From: CAZAYY01 sp964489525
GTDB lineage: Bacteria > Chloroflexota > Anaerolineae > Anaerolineales > JABWBV01
DNA length: 64,000 bases
Assembly: GCA_964489525.1 (NCBI GenBank)
Contig: CAZAYY010000009.1
Coordinates: forward strand, 93,414-157,413
Direction: 5' to 3'
The notes below the pieces were generated by a model. The model was not told the DNA's origin, searched no databases, and saw nothing but the letters and a program-made list of their open reading frames with translations. Of the stretch, positions 25,736 to 34,181 are shown in pieces. The position numbers were made by a program, and so were the translations under genes. Every line of letters starts with the position of its first letter. Position 1 is the stretch's first letter.

Positions 25736-27137
25736 TCGGTTTGATGCAGGTGGAGGAAAGGGGTTTCAACGAGAAGAATATGAGGTGATTCTGCGAGAAG
25801 GAATTACCGCTGCCCGGGGCGGGCGAAGAGGCCTCGCCCGGCGGTTGCTCACCCGTGCTGCCTATGAACGCCCCAATGACCCCCGTCCCTGGTTTTGGAT
25901 GGCGGCAATTACCGATGACCCCCAGGAACAGCGCGAACACCTAGAAAAAGCCCTGGCCCTGGACCCAACCAACGAAGCGGCGCGCAAAGCCCTGCTTAAG
26001 CTGCAGGGCAGTTTGGGGCAATCTTCAGCGCCAGAAGCCACACCTTTTTCATCCCAAGCGGCTGGCCTGGTTTCTGCCAGCGCTGCGGCAACCTTCACCT
26101 GCCCCCAATGTGGCGGGCGGATGCGTTTCGACCCGCAAAAGCAGGACCTGGTGTGCGAGTACTGCGGGCATGTGATTGCAGATGCCGAACGTTCCCTCGG
26201 CGCATTTGGCGATGATTCCTTCCATGTGGCCATGCACACTTCTGCTGCCCACGCCTGGGCTTCTACCCGGTTGGCATTGGTTTGCAAGCGCTGTGGGGCC
26301 GATTCTCTGCTTCCCCCGGAAACCAAAACCATCGCCTGCCCCTACTGCGGCTCAAATTCGCTGGTTCGTCCGGAAACCCCCCTGGAGCTATATGACCCCA
26401 ATGGCATCATCCTGTTCAAATTCCTGCCAGAACAGGCCGAAACCCAGGCGCGGGCCTGGTTAGCAGAAGGCTGGCTCACCCCGGACGATATCAAACAGCA
26501 GGCTCGCCGCCTGGAACTTCGCCCTGTGTACCTGCCTTTCTGGCGTTTCGATGGGTATCTCGCGGTTCCCTGGTCGTGCGAGGTGATGGTGAATAACAAT
26601 ATGCGCGGTCAGGAGCAGTGGGAGCCGCGCAGCGGCGTGTATACCGAATTTTTCAAAGACATTCTCGCACCCGGTTCCACGGCACTGCCCTGGCGACAGG
26701 CAGCCAGGGTGAACCCTTTTGAGCTGAACAGCGTGGTGGAATTTACCCCAGACCATGTTGCTGGTTGGCCAGCGCTAACCTTCGACCGCTCCCTTTCGGA
26801 TGCTTCGCTGGACGCTCGCGAGCAGGTGATGGCTGGGCTGCGCGCCCGTGTGCCTGGCCTGGTGGAAGTGGGCAGCCAAAAGCGCAGCCTGAAGCTGGGC
26901 GTTTCCAGTTGGGGCGATGTCAGCTTCCAACACCTTTTGCTGCCTTTTTATTTGGGTTCATATACTTACCATGGACAGCGGTTTTCCCTGCTTGTAAACG
27001 GGCAAACCGGCAAGATTTGGGGTGAAAAACCCCGCGACAATGTCAAACTTGCCGCCTGGATTGCCCTGTTTTTGCTGGCTGGCCTCTCCTTTTTGGTAAT
27101 TATGATTCTGCTTCTCGAGACCGGTGTGGTCAGGTAA
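25728..27137 (+). CDS. Double zinc-ribbon protein with N-terminal helical repeat and C-terminal membrane helix
   Basis: 469 residues, no named family recognised. Residues 15-90 form TPR-like helices (ILREGITAARGGRRGLARRLL, REHLEKALALDPTNEAARKAL). Two zinc ribbons follow: CPQCGG...CEYCGH at about 125-147 and CKRCGA...CPYCGS at about 190-210. A beta-rich region and one C-terminal transmembrane helix (WIALFLLAGLSFLVIMILL) end the protein. It may be a membrane-anchored adaptor. It starts inside the last codons of the methyltransferase gene (8-base overlap), which suggests coupling. Confidence 0.7.
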   Translation: MFDRFDAGGGKGFQREEYEVILREGITAARGGRRGLARRLLTRAAYERPNDPRPWFWMAAITDDPQEQREHLEKALALDPTNEAARKALLKLQGSLGQSSAPEATPFSSQAAGLVSASAAATFTCPQCGGRMRFDPQKQDLVCEYCGHVIADAERSLGAFGDDSFHVAMHTSAAHAWASTRLALVCKRCGADSLLPPETKTIACPYCGSNSLVRPETPLELYDPNGIILFKFLPEQAETQARAWLAEGWLTPDDIKQQARRLELRPVYLPFWRFDGYLAVPWSCEVMVNNNMRGQEQWEPRSGVYTEFFKDILAPGSTALPWRQAARVNPFELNSVVEFTPDHVAGWPALTFDRSLSDASLDAREQVMAGLRARVPGLVEVGSQKRSLKLGVSSWGDVSFQHLLLPFYLGSYTYHGQRFSLLVNGQTGKIWGEKPRDNVKLAAWIALFLLAGLSFLVIMILLLETGVVR

Positions 27138-27310
27138 TGGATGGGGGTTTGGATCTCTCTGAAGTTTTGGGTCAAACAAGATCGCTCAAAGCTGACCCGA
27201 CAGCAAACCTCCTGGAAAATTCTCCCCAAACACCCCCTGTGGGGGGCTAATTGGATATATTGTACAAATCAGACGCCTTGAAATTTGGATATTTTACCAA
27301 TAGCGCAACC

Positions 27311-27383
27311 TGGGCTCTGGGTGTAAACTAAAGATGCTCCTGAAGCAAGGTCCTGAAGAAAATCACTCTGTAAGGACTGAGCC
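27311..27383 (+). ncRNA. Putative three-way-junction structured RNA upstream of trxB
   Basis: Three helices can be drawn: outer GGCTC (27312-27316) with GAGCC (27379-27383); a small hairpin TGCT/AGCA with a 5-base loop around 27335-27347; and GGTCCT (about 27349-27354) with AGGACT (27373-27378, one G-U pair). A 15-bp terminator-like hairpin follows at 27402-27439. This layout, aptamer-like fold then hairpin, in a 476-base gene-free leader, looks like a riboswitch or a small RNA. No known class was matched by eye. Confidence 0.35.
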
Positions 27384-27401
27384 GCTAATACCTCCTGAAG
27401 G

Positions 27402-27442
27402 TCCGGAAGGCCGCCCACGCACCAGGGTGGCCTTCCGGATTT
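27402..27442 (+). terminator. 15-bp hairpin in the trxB leader
   Basis: TCCGGAAGGCCGCCC (27402-27416) pairs with GGGTGGCCTTCCGGA (27425-27439), one G-U pair, 8-base loop, followed by only three T. It could end a small RNA or act as an attenuator 170 bases before trxB. Confidence 0.5.
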
Positions 27443-27613
27443 AAATCTCTGCGGTAAAATTTCCCTTATACACAGCGTCTAAGAATTGTGCGAATGCGGT
27501 TGGCAAGGTTCAAAAAACCGCTGATCGCAATCAAAACGAAAACATGATCACGCCAGCGAATCTGTTTTGAATCCCCCCAACTTGCTGCTGCTGGCGCAAT
27601 TTTCAGGAGTGAT

Positions 27614-28585
27614 ATGGATCTCAATTTTTCTGGACTTTCATTGTCTGGTAAGGGCGAACAGGAAGTAAAAGGCCCTTACAAAACCGTCATTCTGGGCGGT
27701 GGGCCGGCTGGTTTTGCCGCGGCCCTCTACGCGGCCCGGGCGGAACTCAAACCGCTTTTACTCACCGGCATGCAGCTGGGAGGGCAGGTAGCCATTACCC
27801 ATGTCGTGGAGAATTACCCGGGTTTTCCAGAAGGCGTGGGCGGGCCTGAACTGGCCGACAAATTTCGCGAGCAGGCCGAACGGTTTGGCACCCAGGTGGA
27901 ATATGACACCGCCACTGCCGTAGACCTTTCCCAGCGCCCGTTTCGCATCACCACCTATAATGCCGTTTATCTTGCCGAAACCCTGATCATTTCCACGGGT
28001 GCCACCCCGCGCAAGCTGGGTATTCCTGGCGAAGAAGGCTTTACGGGCCGCGGCGTTTCCTACTGTGCCACCTGCGATGGCTGGTTTTTCAAAGAAAAAG
28101 AGGTGATTGTGGTTGGCGGCGGCGACAGCGCCCTGGAAGAAGGCTTGTTCCTCACCCGCTATGCCAATCATGTTACCCTGGTTCACCGCCGCGACACCCT
28201 GCGCGCCGGGGCAATTCTGCAAAAACGCGCAGAAGATAACCCCAAAATGAGTTTTATTTGGGACACGGTAATTGATTCCATCCAGGGAAATGGCGAAGTT
28301 CAATCTGCTTTGCTGCGCAATGTCAAAACCGGCGAAACTGCTGAAAAAACAGTGGACGGCGTCTTCATTTTCATTGGCCACACGCCCAACACCGAGTTGT
28401 TTGAAGGTCAGTTGAATATGAAAGATGGTTACATTGTTACCAACACCCGTATGGAAACCAGTGTTCCAGGGGTGTATGCGGCGGGTGAGGCCGCAGACCC
28501 GGTCTTCCGGCAGGTAATTACTTCGGCTGGGATGGGCGCTGCCGCTGCCATTATGGCCAACCGGTTCCTGGAGGAACACGAATGA
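27614..28585 (+). CDS. trxB: Thioredoxin reductase
   Basis: 323 residues. FAD motif GGGPAGFAAALYAA after a 20-residue N-terminal extension, redox pair C151-A-T-C154 in SYCATCDGWFF, NADPH motif VVGGGDSALEEG and C-terminal FAD motif GVYAAGEAADP. It reduces thioredoxin with NADPH. CAGGAGTGAT precedes the ATG. The ArsC at 43753 is of the thioredoxin-dependent class and would draw on this system. A strong terminator follows. Confidence 0.93.
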   Translation: MDLNFSGLSLSGKGEQEVKGPYKTVILGGGPAGFAAALYAARAELKPLLLTGMQLGGQVAITHVVENYPGFPEGVGGPELADKFREQAERFGTQVEYDTATAVDLSQRPFRITTYNAVYLAETLIISTGATPRKLGIPGEEGFTGRGVSYCATCDGWFFKEKEVIVVGGGDSALEEGLFLTRYANHVTLVHRRDTLRAGAILQKRAEDNPKMSFIWDTVIDSIQGNGEVQSALLRNVKTGETAEKTVDGVFIFIGHTPNTELFEGQLNMKDGYIVTNTRMETSVPGVYAAGEAADPVFRQVITSAGMGAAAAIMANRFLEEHE

Positions 28586-28594
28586 TCTACACCC

Positions 28595-28633
28595 AAACAG
28601 GGTTGGTGTTAAATTCACCAACCCTGTTTTTTT
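28595..28633 (+). terminator. Rho-independent terminator of trxB
   Basis: AAACAGGGTTGGTG (28595-28608) and CACCAACCCTGTTT (28616-28629) form a perfect 14-bp stem with a 7-base loop, followed by a run of T to 28633. Confidence 0.93.
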
Positions 28634-28647
28634 GGATTCGGCATCGG

Positions 28648-28653
28648 TATAAT
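28648..28653 (+). promoter_or_regulatory. -10 box TATAAT of mdh-gltA
   Basis: A perfect TATAAT 15 bases after the trxB terminator and 90 bases before the mdh ATG. The -35 region overlaps the T-run and is poor. Confidence 0.5.
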
Positions 28654-28743
28654 ACATATCCCTATTAACAAAACTTGCTAATTGGTGCGTGATTAAGCGC
28701 AGCTTTGCTGCGTAAAACAAAAATTCTCAGAATGGAGTGACCT

Positions 28744-29673
28744 ATGGCTAATTTTAAAGTTTCTATTATCGGCGCCGGGATGACTGGCTCAACCACTGCC
28801 CATTGGCTGGCTGAAAAAGAGCTGGCTGATATTGTATTGGTGGACATTGTTGAAGGCATGCCCCAGGGAAAAGCCCTGGACCTGCAGCAAGCCATGCCCG
28901 TCATTGGCAAGGATGTCAAAGTGGTTGGCAGCAACAGCTATGAAGCCACTGCTGGCTCCGACATTATCGTCATCACCGCTGGCCTGGCCCGCAAGCCTGG
29001 CATGAGCCGCGATGATTTGCAGAACATGAACACCGAAATCGTTGCCAACGCAACCCGAGAGACCATCAAAGGCTCTCCCAACGCCATATACGTCATCCTT
29101 ACCAACCCGCTGGATGTGATGTGCTATGTCGCCTGGAAAACCAGCGGTCTGCCTGCCCACCGGGTGGTCGGCCAGGCCGGGATTCTCGACTCCGCCCGTA
29201 TGCGGGCCTTTGTAGCCATGGAAACCAACGTCAGCGTAGAAAATATTTTCTGCTATGTCCTCGGCGGCCACGGGGATGAAATGGTTCCGCTGACCCGTCA
29301 TTCCAATATCGCGGGCATACCGCTGCGCGAATACCTGCCTGCCGACCGGCTCGGCGCAATTGTGGACCGCACCCGCAAAGGCGGCGGCGAAATCGTCTCC
29401 CTTCTCAAAACAGGCAGCGCCTACTACGCCCCTGCAGTTGCTGTCACCCAGATGGTGGATGCCATTTTGAAAGACAAGAAGTTGATTATCCCTGCAGCCG
29501 CCTACATGGATGGCGCGTATGGTCTGAACGGCTTCTTCTTTGGCGCTCCGGTCATGCTGGGCCGCAATGGTGTCGAGAAAATTATTGAATACGACCTGGA
29601 TGAGGAAGAAAAAGCCGCCCTCAAGGCTTCCGCCAGCGGCGTCCAGGCAAATACCGCTAAAACCAATCTTTAA
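28744..29673 (+). CDS. mdh: Malate dehydrogenase (LDH-like type)
   Basis: 309 residues, NAD-binding GAGMTGSTTAHWLAE with D in VLVDIVEGMPQGKALDL, substrate loop arginines in ARKPGMSRDDL, and catalytic histidine in GGHGDEMVPL. This is the LDH-like malate dehydrogenase that converts malate to oxaloacetate in the TCA cycle. GGAGTGACCT precedes the ATG. It is 26 bases upstream of gltA, so the two enzymes that feed citrate formation are cotranscribed. Confidence 0.95.
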   Translation: MANFKVSIIGAGMTGSTTAHWLAEKELADIVLVDIVEGMPQGKALDLQQAMPVIGKDVKVVGSNSYEATAGSDIIVITAGLARKPGMSRDDLQNMNTEIVANATRETIKGSPNAIYVILTNPLDVMCYVAWKTSGLPAHRVVGQAGILDSARMRAFVAMETNVSVENIFCYVLGGHGDEMVPLTRHSNIAGIPLREYLPADRLGAIVDRTRKGGGEIVSLLKTGSAYYAPAVAVTQMVDAILKDKKLIIPAAAYMDGAYGLNGFFFGAPVMLGRNGVEKIIEYDLDEEEKAALKASASGVQANTAKTNL

Positions 29674-29699
29674 CCCGAATTCACTCAGGAGAAAAGCGC

Positions 29700-30989
29700 A
29701 TGAGCAGTGAAACGTTAACCATTACCGACAACCGGACCGGTAAAACCTACGAAGTGCCGGTTTCTGATGGCACCATAGATGCCAAATATCTGCGAAACAT
29801 AAAAGTAGATGCAGATGATTTTGGCCTGATGAGCTACGACCCGGCTTTTATGAATACAGCCTCCACCCGCAGCAACATCACCTATATTGATGGTGATAAA
29901 GGCATTCTGCGCTATCGCGGCTACCCGATTGATGTGCTTGCCGAAAACTGCAATTACCTCGAAGTTGCCTACTTGCTGCTGAACGGCGAACTGCCCAACA
30001 AAGAACAATACGCCGCCTGGGAACACGATATTCTGCACCACACCTTTGTTCATGAGAACATCAAAACCCTCATGCAGGCTTTCCGCTACGACGCTCACCC
30101 CATGGGCATGTTCATCAGCACTGTGGCCGCCCTCTCGACTTTTTACCCCGAAGCCCGCAATATTTCCGACCCTGAAATTCGCCACAAACAAATTGTCCGC
30201 CTGGTTGCCAAGGCCCCGACCATTGCCGCCTTTTCTTACCGCCACACCCGCGGCCTGCCCTACGTCTACCCCGATAACGACCTGAGCTACCCCGGCAACT
30301 TCCTCAACATGCTGGACCGGATGACCGAATCCAAGTACAAACCAAAACCCGAACTTGAACGCGCCCTGGATGTGCTCTTCATTCTGCATGCCGATCACGA
30401 ACAGAACTGCGGCACGGCGACCATGCGGGTGATAGGTTCCAGCCATTCTGACCCGTATTCGGCAGTTGCCGGTGCGGCTGGCGCCCTGTACGGCCCGCTG
30501 CATGGCGGCGCCAATGAGGAAGTTGTGCGCATGCTGTTGGAAATTGGGGATGTCAAAAACGTCCCCGACTTTGTCCAAAAAGTGAAAAGCCGCGAACGCC
30601 TGCTCATGGGCTTTGGCCACCGTGTCTATAAAAACTACGACCCGCGCGCCCGCATCATTAAGAAGATTGCCGATGAAGTTTTCGAAGTCACCGGCCGCAA
30701 CCGCCTGCTGGATATTGCCTTGGAACTCGAAAAAATCGCCCTGGAAGACGATTATTTCGTCAGCCGCAAACTGTACCCCAACGTGGACTTCTACTCTGGC
30801 ATCATTTACCAGGCCATGGGCTTCCCGACCGAAATGTTCCCGGTGCTCTTCGCCATCCCGCGCACCATTGGCTGGCTGGCCCAGTGGCAGGAGCTGCTGG
30901 CCGACCCCGAGCAGAAAATTGCCCGCCCCCGCCAGATTTACAAAGGTCACTGGCTGCGCGATTTCGTGCCCTTCGAACAGCGCGGCTAA
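29700..30989 (+). CDS. gltA: Citrate synthase
   Basis: 429 residues, type II size. The N-terminal beta domain (TLTITDNRTGKTYEVPV) and the catalytic set are visible: HGGANEEV, MGFGHRVYKNYDPRA and VDFYSGIIYQAMGFP (His, His, Asp). HADHEQNCGTATMR is also typical. It condenses acetyl-CoA with oxaloacetate. AGGAGAAA lies before the ATG. A strong terminator ends the operon. Confidence 0.96.
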   Translation: MSSETLTITDNRTGKTYEVPVSDGTIDAKYLRNIKVDADDFGLMSYDPAFMNTASTRSNITYIDGDKGILRYRGYPIDVLAENCNYLEVAYLLLNGELPNKEQYAAWEHDILHHTFVHENIKTLMQAFRYDAHPMGMFISTVAALSTFYPEARNISDPEIRHKQIVRLVAKAPTIAAFSYRHTRGLPYVYPDNDLSYPGNFLNMLDRMTESKYKPKPELERALDVLFILHADHEQNCGTATMRVIGSSHSDPYSAVAGAAGALYGPLHGGANEEVVRMLLEIGDVKNVPDFVQKVKSRERLLMGFGHRVYKNYDPRARIIKKIADEVFEVTGRNRLLDIALELEKIALEDDYFVSRKLYPNVDFYSGIIYQAMGFPTEMFPVLFAIPRTIGWLAQWQELLADPEQKIARPRQIYKGHWLRDFVPFEQRG

Positions 30990-31022
30990 TTTCCTGATCC
31001 ATCTCTCTTTTTAATTCAGTTC

Positions 31023-31059
31023 AACAGACGGGAGGCATCCAGCCTCCCGTCTGTTTTTT
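31023..31059 (+). terminator. Rho-independent terminator of mdh-gltA
   Basis: A perfect 14-bp stem, AACAGACGGGAGGC (31023-31036) with GCCTCCCGTCTGTT (31042-31055), 5-base loop, then T-run to 31059. Confidence 0.94.
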
Positions 31060-31168
31060 GGGGTTAAATGCCTCAGCCTTCCTGGGGTGGAGCATTTCGG
31101 GCGGGAGCACCGGGTTTCCCCTGGCGTTTCGGACGTTGAGAAAAGCCTATGTTAATAGATAGCCCGTC

Positions 31169-31195
31169 TTGACGTTAACATTAATGTTGTATAAT
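31169..31195 (+). promoter_or_regulatory. Promoter of the response regulator/kinase pair with internal palindrome
   Basis: TTGACG (31169-31174) and TATAAT (31190-31195) are 15 bases apart, a little short. Between them sits the 12-base perfect palindrome AACATTAATGTT (31177-31188), a good operator candidate. The ATG is at 31212. Confidence 0.6.
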
Positions 31196-31211
31196 CGTTC
31201 TAGAGATACCT

Positions 31212-31916
31212 ATGTCGGATATTATCCTTGTAATCGAAGACGAACCTGCCTTGCAGGAAACCCTGGCCTACAGCCTGAAAAGCGCAGGTTACCAGGTTCA
31301 TTTGGCTGGCGATGGTCAGACTGGCCTGGAATTGGCGCGCAAGTTGAAACCAGGCCTGGTGGTCTTGGATGTCATGCTGCCTGTTCTGGACGGAATTGAG
31401 GTGTGTCGAATTCTTCGCCAGGAGTCGAAAATCCCCATCATCATGCTCACTGCACGCGACAGCGAAATTGACCGTGTGGTTGGCCTTGAAATGGGCGCCG
31501 ATGATTACATCAGTAAGCCCTTCAGCATGCGCGAACTGCTTGCCCGCATCAAAGCAGCCATTCGCCGGGTGCGCATGGACCGTGAGGATGCTGCGGCAGT
31601 TGCCCAGGAAAGCAGCGAAAGCCTCGTGTTTGACAACCTTACCATTGATCTACTGCGCCGGGAGGTTCGGCTTTCAGGCCGGGTGTTGGATTTGAAACCC
31701 AAAGAATACGAGTTATTGGTTTACCTTGCCCGTCACCGCCGCCAGGTGCTCACCCGCGACCTGCTTCTCGAACGGGTTTGGGATTGGAACTTCACAGGCG
31801 GCAGCCGCACGGTGGATGTTCACATGCGCTGGCTGCGCGAAAAAATTGAGTCAGACCCGGCTAACCCGGTGCGCATTGTTACCGTCCGAGGTGCAGGGTA
31901 TCGTTTCGAGGGGTAA
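31212..31916 (+). CDS. OmpR/PhoB-family response regulator
   Basis: 234 residues. Receiver domain with acidic pair E9-D10, phosphoacceptor D53 (VVLDVMLP) and K in YISKPFS, then a winged-helix DNA-binding domain (LKPKEYELLVYLARH, GGSRTVDVHMRWLREKIE, VRGAGYRF). It is closely similar over its whole length to the second regulator at 37572-38276. The histidine kinase gene begins 4 bases later. PhoP-like by similarity and by the nearby Pst cluster; that role is inferred. Confidence 0.92.
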   Translation: MSDIILVIEDEPALQETLAYSLKSAGYQVHLAGDGQTGLELARKLKPGLVVLDVMLPVLDGIEVCRILRQESKIPIIMLTARDSEIDRVVGLEMGADDYISKPFSMRELLARIKAAIRRVRMDREDAAAVAQESSESLVFDNLTIDLLRREVRLSGRVLDLKPKEYELLVYLARHRRQVLTRDLLLERVWDWNFTGGSRTVDVHMRWLREKIESDPANPVRIVTVRGAGYRFEG

Positions 31917-31920
31917 TTCC

Positions 31921-33690
31921 ATGAGTCTCAGGCTGCGGCTTGCTCTCCCGTTTTTACTCCTGATTATTCTGTCTTTGCTTGGGCTGGAGTTGTACCTGGA
32001 TGGCATGTACCGCCGCCTGCTGACATCCGGCCTTGAAACTCGTTTGCTGCAAGAAGCCCGTCTGATTGCCAGCCTGGTAACCGCTGGCGATTTGGCCCCT
32101 GAAAACTCCGAAAAACTCAACGCAATCACGGTTGAATGGGCTGAAAATTTAACCACCCGGGTCACTGTGATTTTGGCCGATGGGACGGTGGTGGCCGAGT
32201 CTACTTCTTCCTGGGAGGATATGGTGAATCATGCCAACCGCCCGGAATTTATCCAGGCGTTGGCAGAGAATGTTGGCACCAGTTTGCGCTTCAGTACAAC
32301 AACCCAAGAGCAATATATGTACGTGGCGGCAGCAATTGACAGCCCCGAGGGAAGGTTGGGCGTGGTTCGCCTGGCTTACCCGCTGGTCAGCCTGGAAGAG
32401 AGTATCTGGCAAATGCGCCGGGCGATTATTGGTGTGGGAATTTGGATTGTGCTGGCGACCGGCCTGGTGGGCATGGTGATGACAGGCCGGATGACCCAAT
32501 CGCTTCGAGCACTCACCATGCAGGTGCGTGAAATTGCCGGTATGCCCCCCCTGGAACCACAGCGCTGGGGGCTGCGCCGCTGGTTGGGTGTTAATGAAGT
32601 AGACGCCCTCGACAGGGCCTTCAGCGTTATGTCTGCCCGGCTGCGCCGCCAATTCCAGGCTTTGCAGGCGGAACAAACCAAAATGGACGCCTTACTTCAG
32701 CAAATGTCCAGCGGCGTATTCATTGTGGATCCTTCAGGCAATGTTGCCCTGGCAAACGCTGCTGCAGCAGAACTGTTTGGGATACCGGTGGATAACGCAG
32801 TGGGTCGTTCTTTGATTGAAGTCGTTCGATACCACCAGGTGGTTGAGGCCTGGGAAACGGTGGTGCGTGAACAAGAAAGCCAGGTAACCACCATGGAAGT
32901 GGGCTTGCAGCGCCTTTACCTGCAGGTAATTGCCACTCCTCTGGCGGGCGACCTGGCAGGCAGCACTTTGCTTTTGGTGCAAGACCTGACGCACCTACGC
33001 CGATTAGAAACCATTCGCCAGGATTTCATGAGCAACATTTCTCATGAACTGCGCACCCCCTTGGCTTCGCTCAAAGCCCTCACGGAAACCCTGTTGGATG
33101 GCGCCATGGACGACCCGGAAATTTCCCGCCGTTTTCTTACCCGAATGGAAACCGAAGTGGATGCACTCACGCTCATGGTTCAAGAGCTTCTCGAACTGGC
33201 TCGGATTGACTCTGGCCGGGTACCATTACAGCTGACCCCCGCTGCTCCTTGTGATTTGCTAACCTCCACGATGGATCGCCTGTCGCTGCAGGCGGAAAGG
33301 GCCGGACTATCTCTGGATGTGGATTGTCCAGATTCTCTGCCTATGGTTTTAGCCGACTCTCCCCGCCTGGAGCAGGTTTTGGTAAACCTGCTTCACAATG
33401 CCATTAAATTCACCCCATCTCCAGGAAAAATTACGCTGCGCGCTTTTTCACAGGAAGATATGGTTGTGTTTCAAGTTCAAGACACGGGGCGAGGGATCAG
33501 CAAAACGGATCTTCCCAGAATTTTTGAACGATTTTTCAAAACCGACCGTTCGCGTTCAGAAGGGGGAACTGGCCTGGGTCTGGCAATTGCCCGTCATCTG
33601 GTGGAAGGCCATGGCGGCCGGATTTCTGTTGAAAGCCGGCCAGGCCAGGGCAGCACATTTTGGTTTACAATTCCAGTCAGCGACCAGTAG
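31921..33690 (+). CDS. PhoR-like membrane sensor histidine kinase with PAS domain
   Basis: 589 residues. Transmembrane helix at about 5-25, extracytoplasmic sensor region, second helix near 165-190 (IGVGIWIVLATGLVGMVM), HAMP-like linker, PAS domain (MSSGVFIVDPSGNVALANAAAAELFG), then HisKA with H375 in NISHELRTPLASL, N box NLLHNAIKFTP, G1 DTGRGI and G2 GGTGLGLAIA. Architecture equals PhoR of phosphate sensing. The start ATG lies 4 bases after the regulator stop. It is the only kinase for two regulators in this window. Confidence 0.9.
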   Translation: MSLRLRLALPFLLLIILSLLGLELYLDGMYRRLLTSGLETRLLQEARLIASLVTAGDLAPENSEKLNAITVEWAENLTTRVTVILADGTVVAESTSSWEDMVNHANRPEFIQALAENVGTSLRFSTTTQEQYMYVAAAIDSPEGRLGVVRLAYPLVSLEESIWQMRRAIIGVGIWIVLATGLVGMVMTGRMTQSLRALTMQVREIAGMPPLEPQRWGLRRWLGVNEVDALDRAFSVMSARLRRQFQALQAEQTKMDALLQQMSSGVFIVDPSGNVALANAAAAELFGIPVDNAVGRSLIEVVRYHQVVEAWETVVREQESQVTTMEVGLQRLYLQVIATPLAGDLAGSTLLLVQDLTHLRRLETIRQDFMSNISHELRTPLASLKALTETLLDGAMDDPEISRRFLTRMETEVDALTLMVQELLELARIDSGRVPLQLTPAAPCDLLTSTMDRLSLQAERAGLSLDVDCPDSLPMVLADSPRLEQVLVNLLHNAIKFTPSPGKITLRAFSQEDMVVFQVQDTGRGISKTDLPRIFERFFKTDRSRSEGGTGLGLAIARHLVEGHGGRISVESRPGQGSTFWFTIPVSDQ

Positions 33691-33734
33691 GTCAGCGAGC
33701 GCTAAAACCAGACGCGCTGGCCGCAGGTTAGCCT

Positions 33735-34007
33735 CTAATAGTCGTCATCATCGTCGTAGTCGTCATCTTCGTCTTCGAAGTCGTCGAAGAAGTCTTCATC
33801 CTCATCTTCATCCAGGTAGTCCAGGTCTTCTTCATCTTCCTCATCCAGGGGCCAATCCAGGGTGAGGGGGTCGAGGTCAATCAGTTCAAATTCGGTTTCA
33901 CAGTTTTTACAGGTGACAATTTGGCCGACTTCAGGATGTTCCCCCACATCAATCTTAATGTTGCAAGATAAGCAATTAACCAGGTTTCGCCCGGTGGAAG
34001 GTCTCAT
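33735..34007 (-). CDS. LysW-like zinc-ribbon protein with poly-acidic tail
   Basis: 90 residues. CLSCNIKIDVGEHPEVGQIVTC and CKNCETEFELIDLDPLTLD (overlapping on the second Cys pair) follow the amino-group carrier LysW (Cx2C...GEIVxCxxCG-xE-x-LDPL). After this comes about 45 residues almost wholly Asp/Glu, Phe and Tyr. True LysW ends in a Glu (EDWGE-type) on which lysine precursors are built; here the last residue is Tyr, so a carrier role is doubtful. No lysX or argX lies nearby. The ATG at 34007 has AAAGGAG upstream; the longer frame has no family support. Confidence 0.7.
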   Translation of the reverse strand: MRPSTGRNLVNCLSCNIKIDVGEHPEVGQIVTCKNCETEFELIDLDPLTLDWPLDEEDEEDLDYLDEDEDEDFFDDFEDEDDDYDDDDDY

Positions 34008-34181
34008 ACCGGCAGGCTCCTTTCCAGAAAAAAGTGGTTTGTGATGGTCCCTCAAAGCAGGGCGAGAGCGATGCCTGGGTTCCGAGCACCATTTATACCA
34101 CAGTTTTTCCCCAATGCAAGCCGCTTTCACGGCATTGGTGCATTAAGGGGTATGGGTTGGGGGCAGCAGGTTCTGATGGCT

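Noticed and set aside
27399..27412. AGGTCCGGAAGG, as in bacterial SRP RNA
   Set aside because: The bases are fully explained as one arm of a 15-bp inverted repeat, and the rest of the SRP domain IV (GGAAGCAGC side, closing helix) is missing.
29715..30950. A 411-codon open frame opposite gltA
   Set aside because: Antisense shadow caused by codon bias in gltA, which has full citrate synthase motifs.
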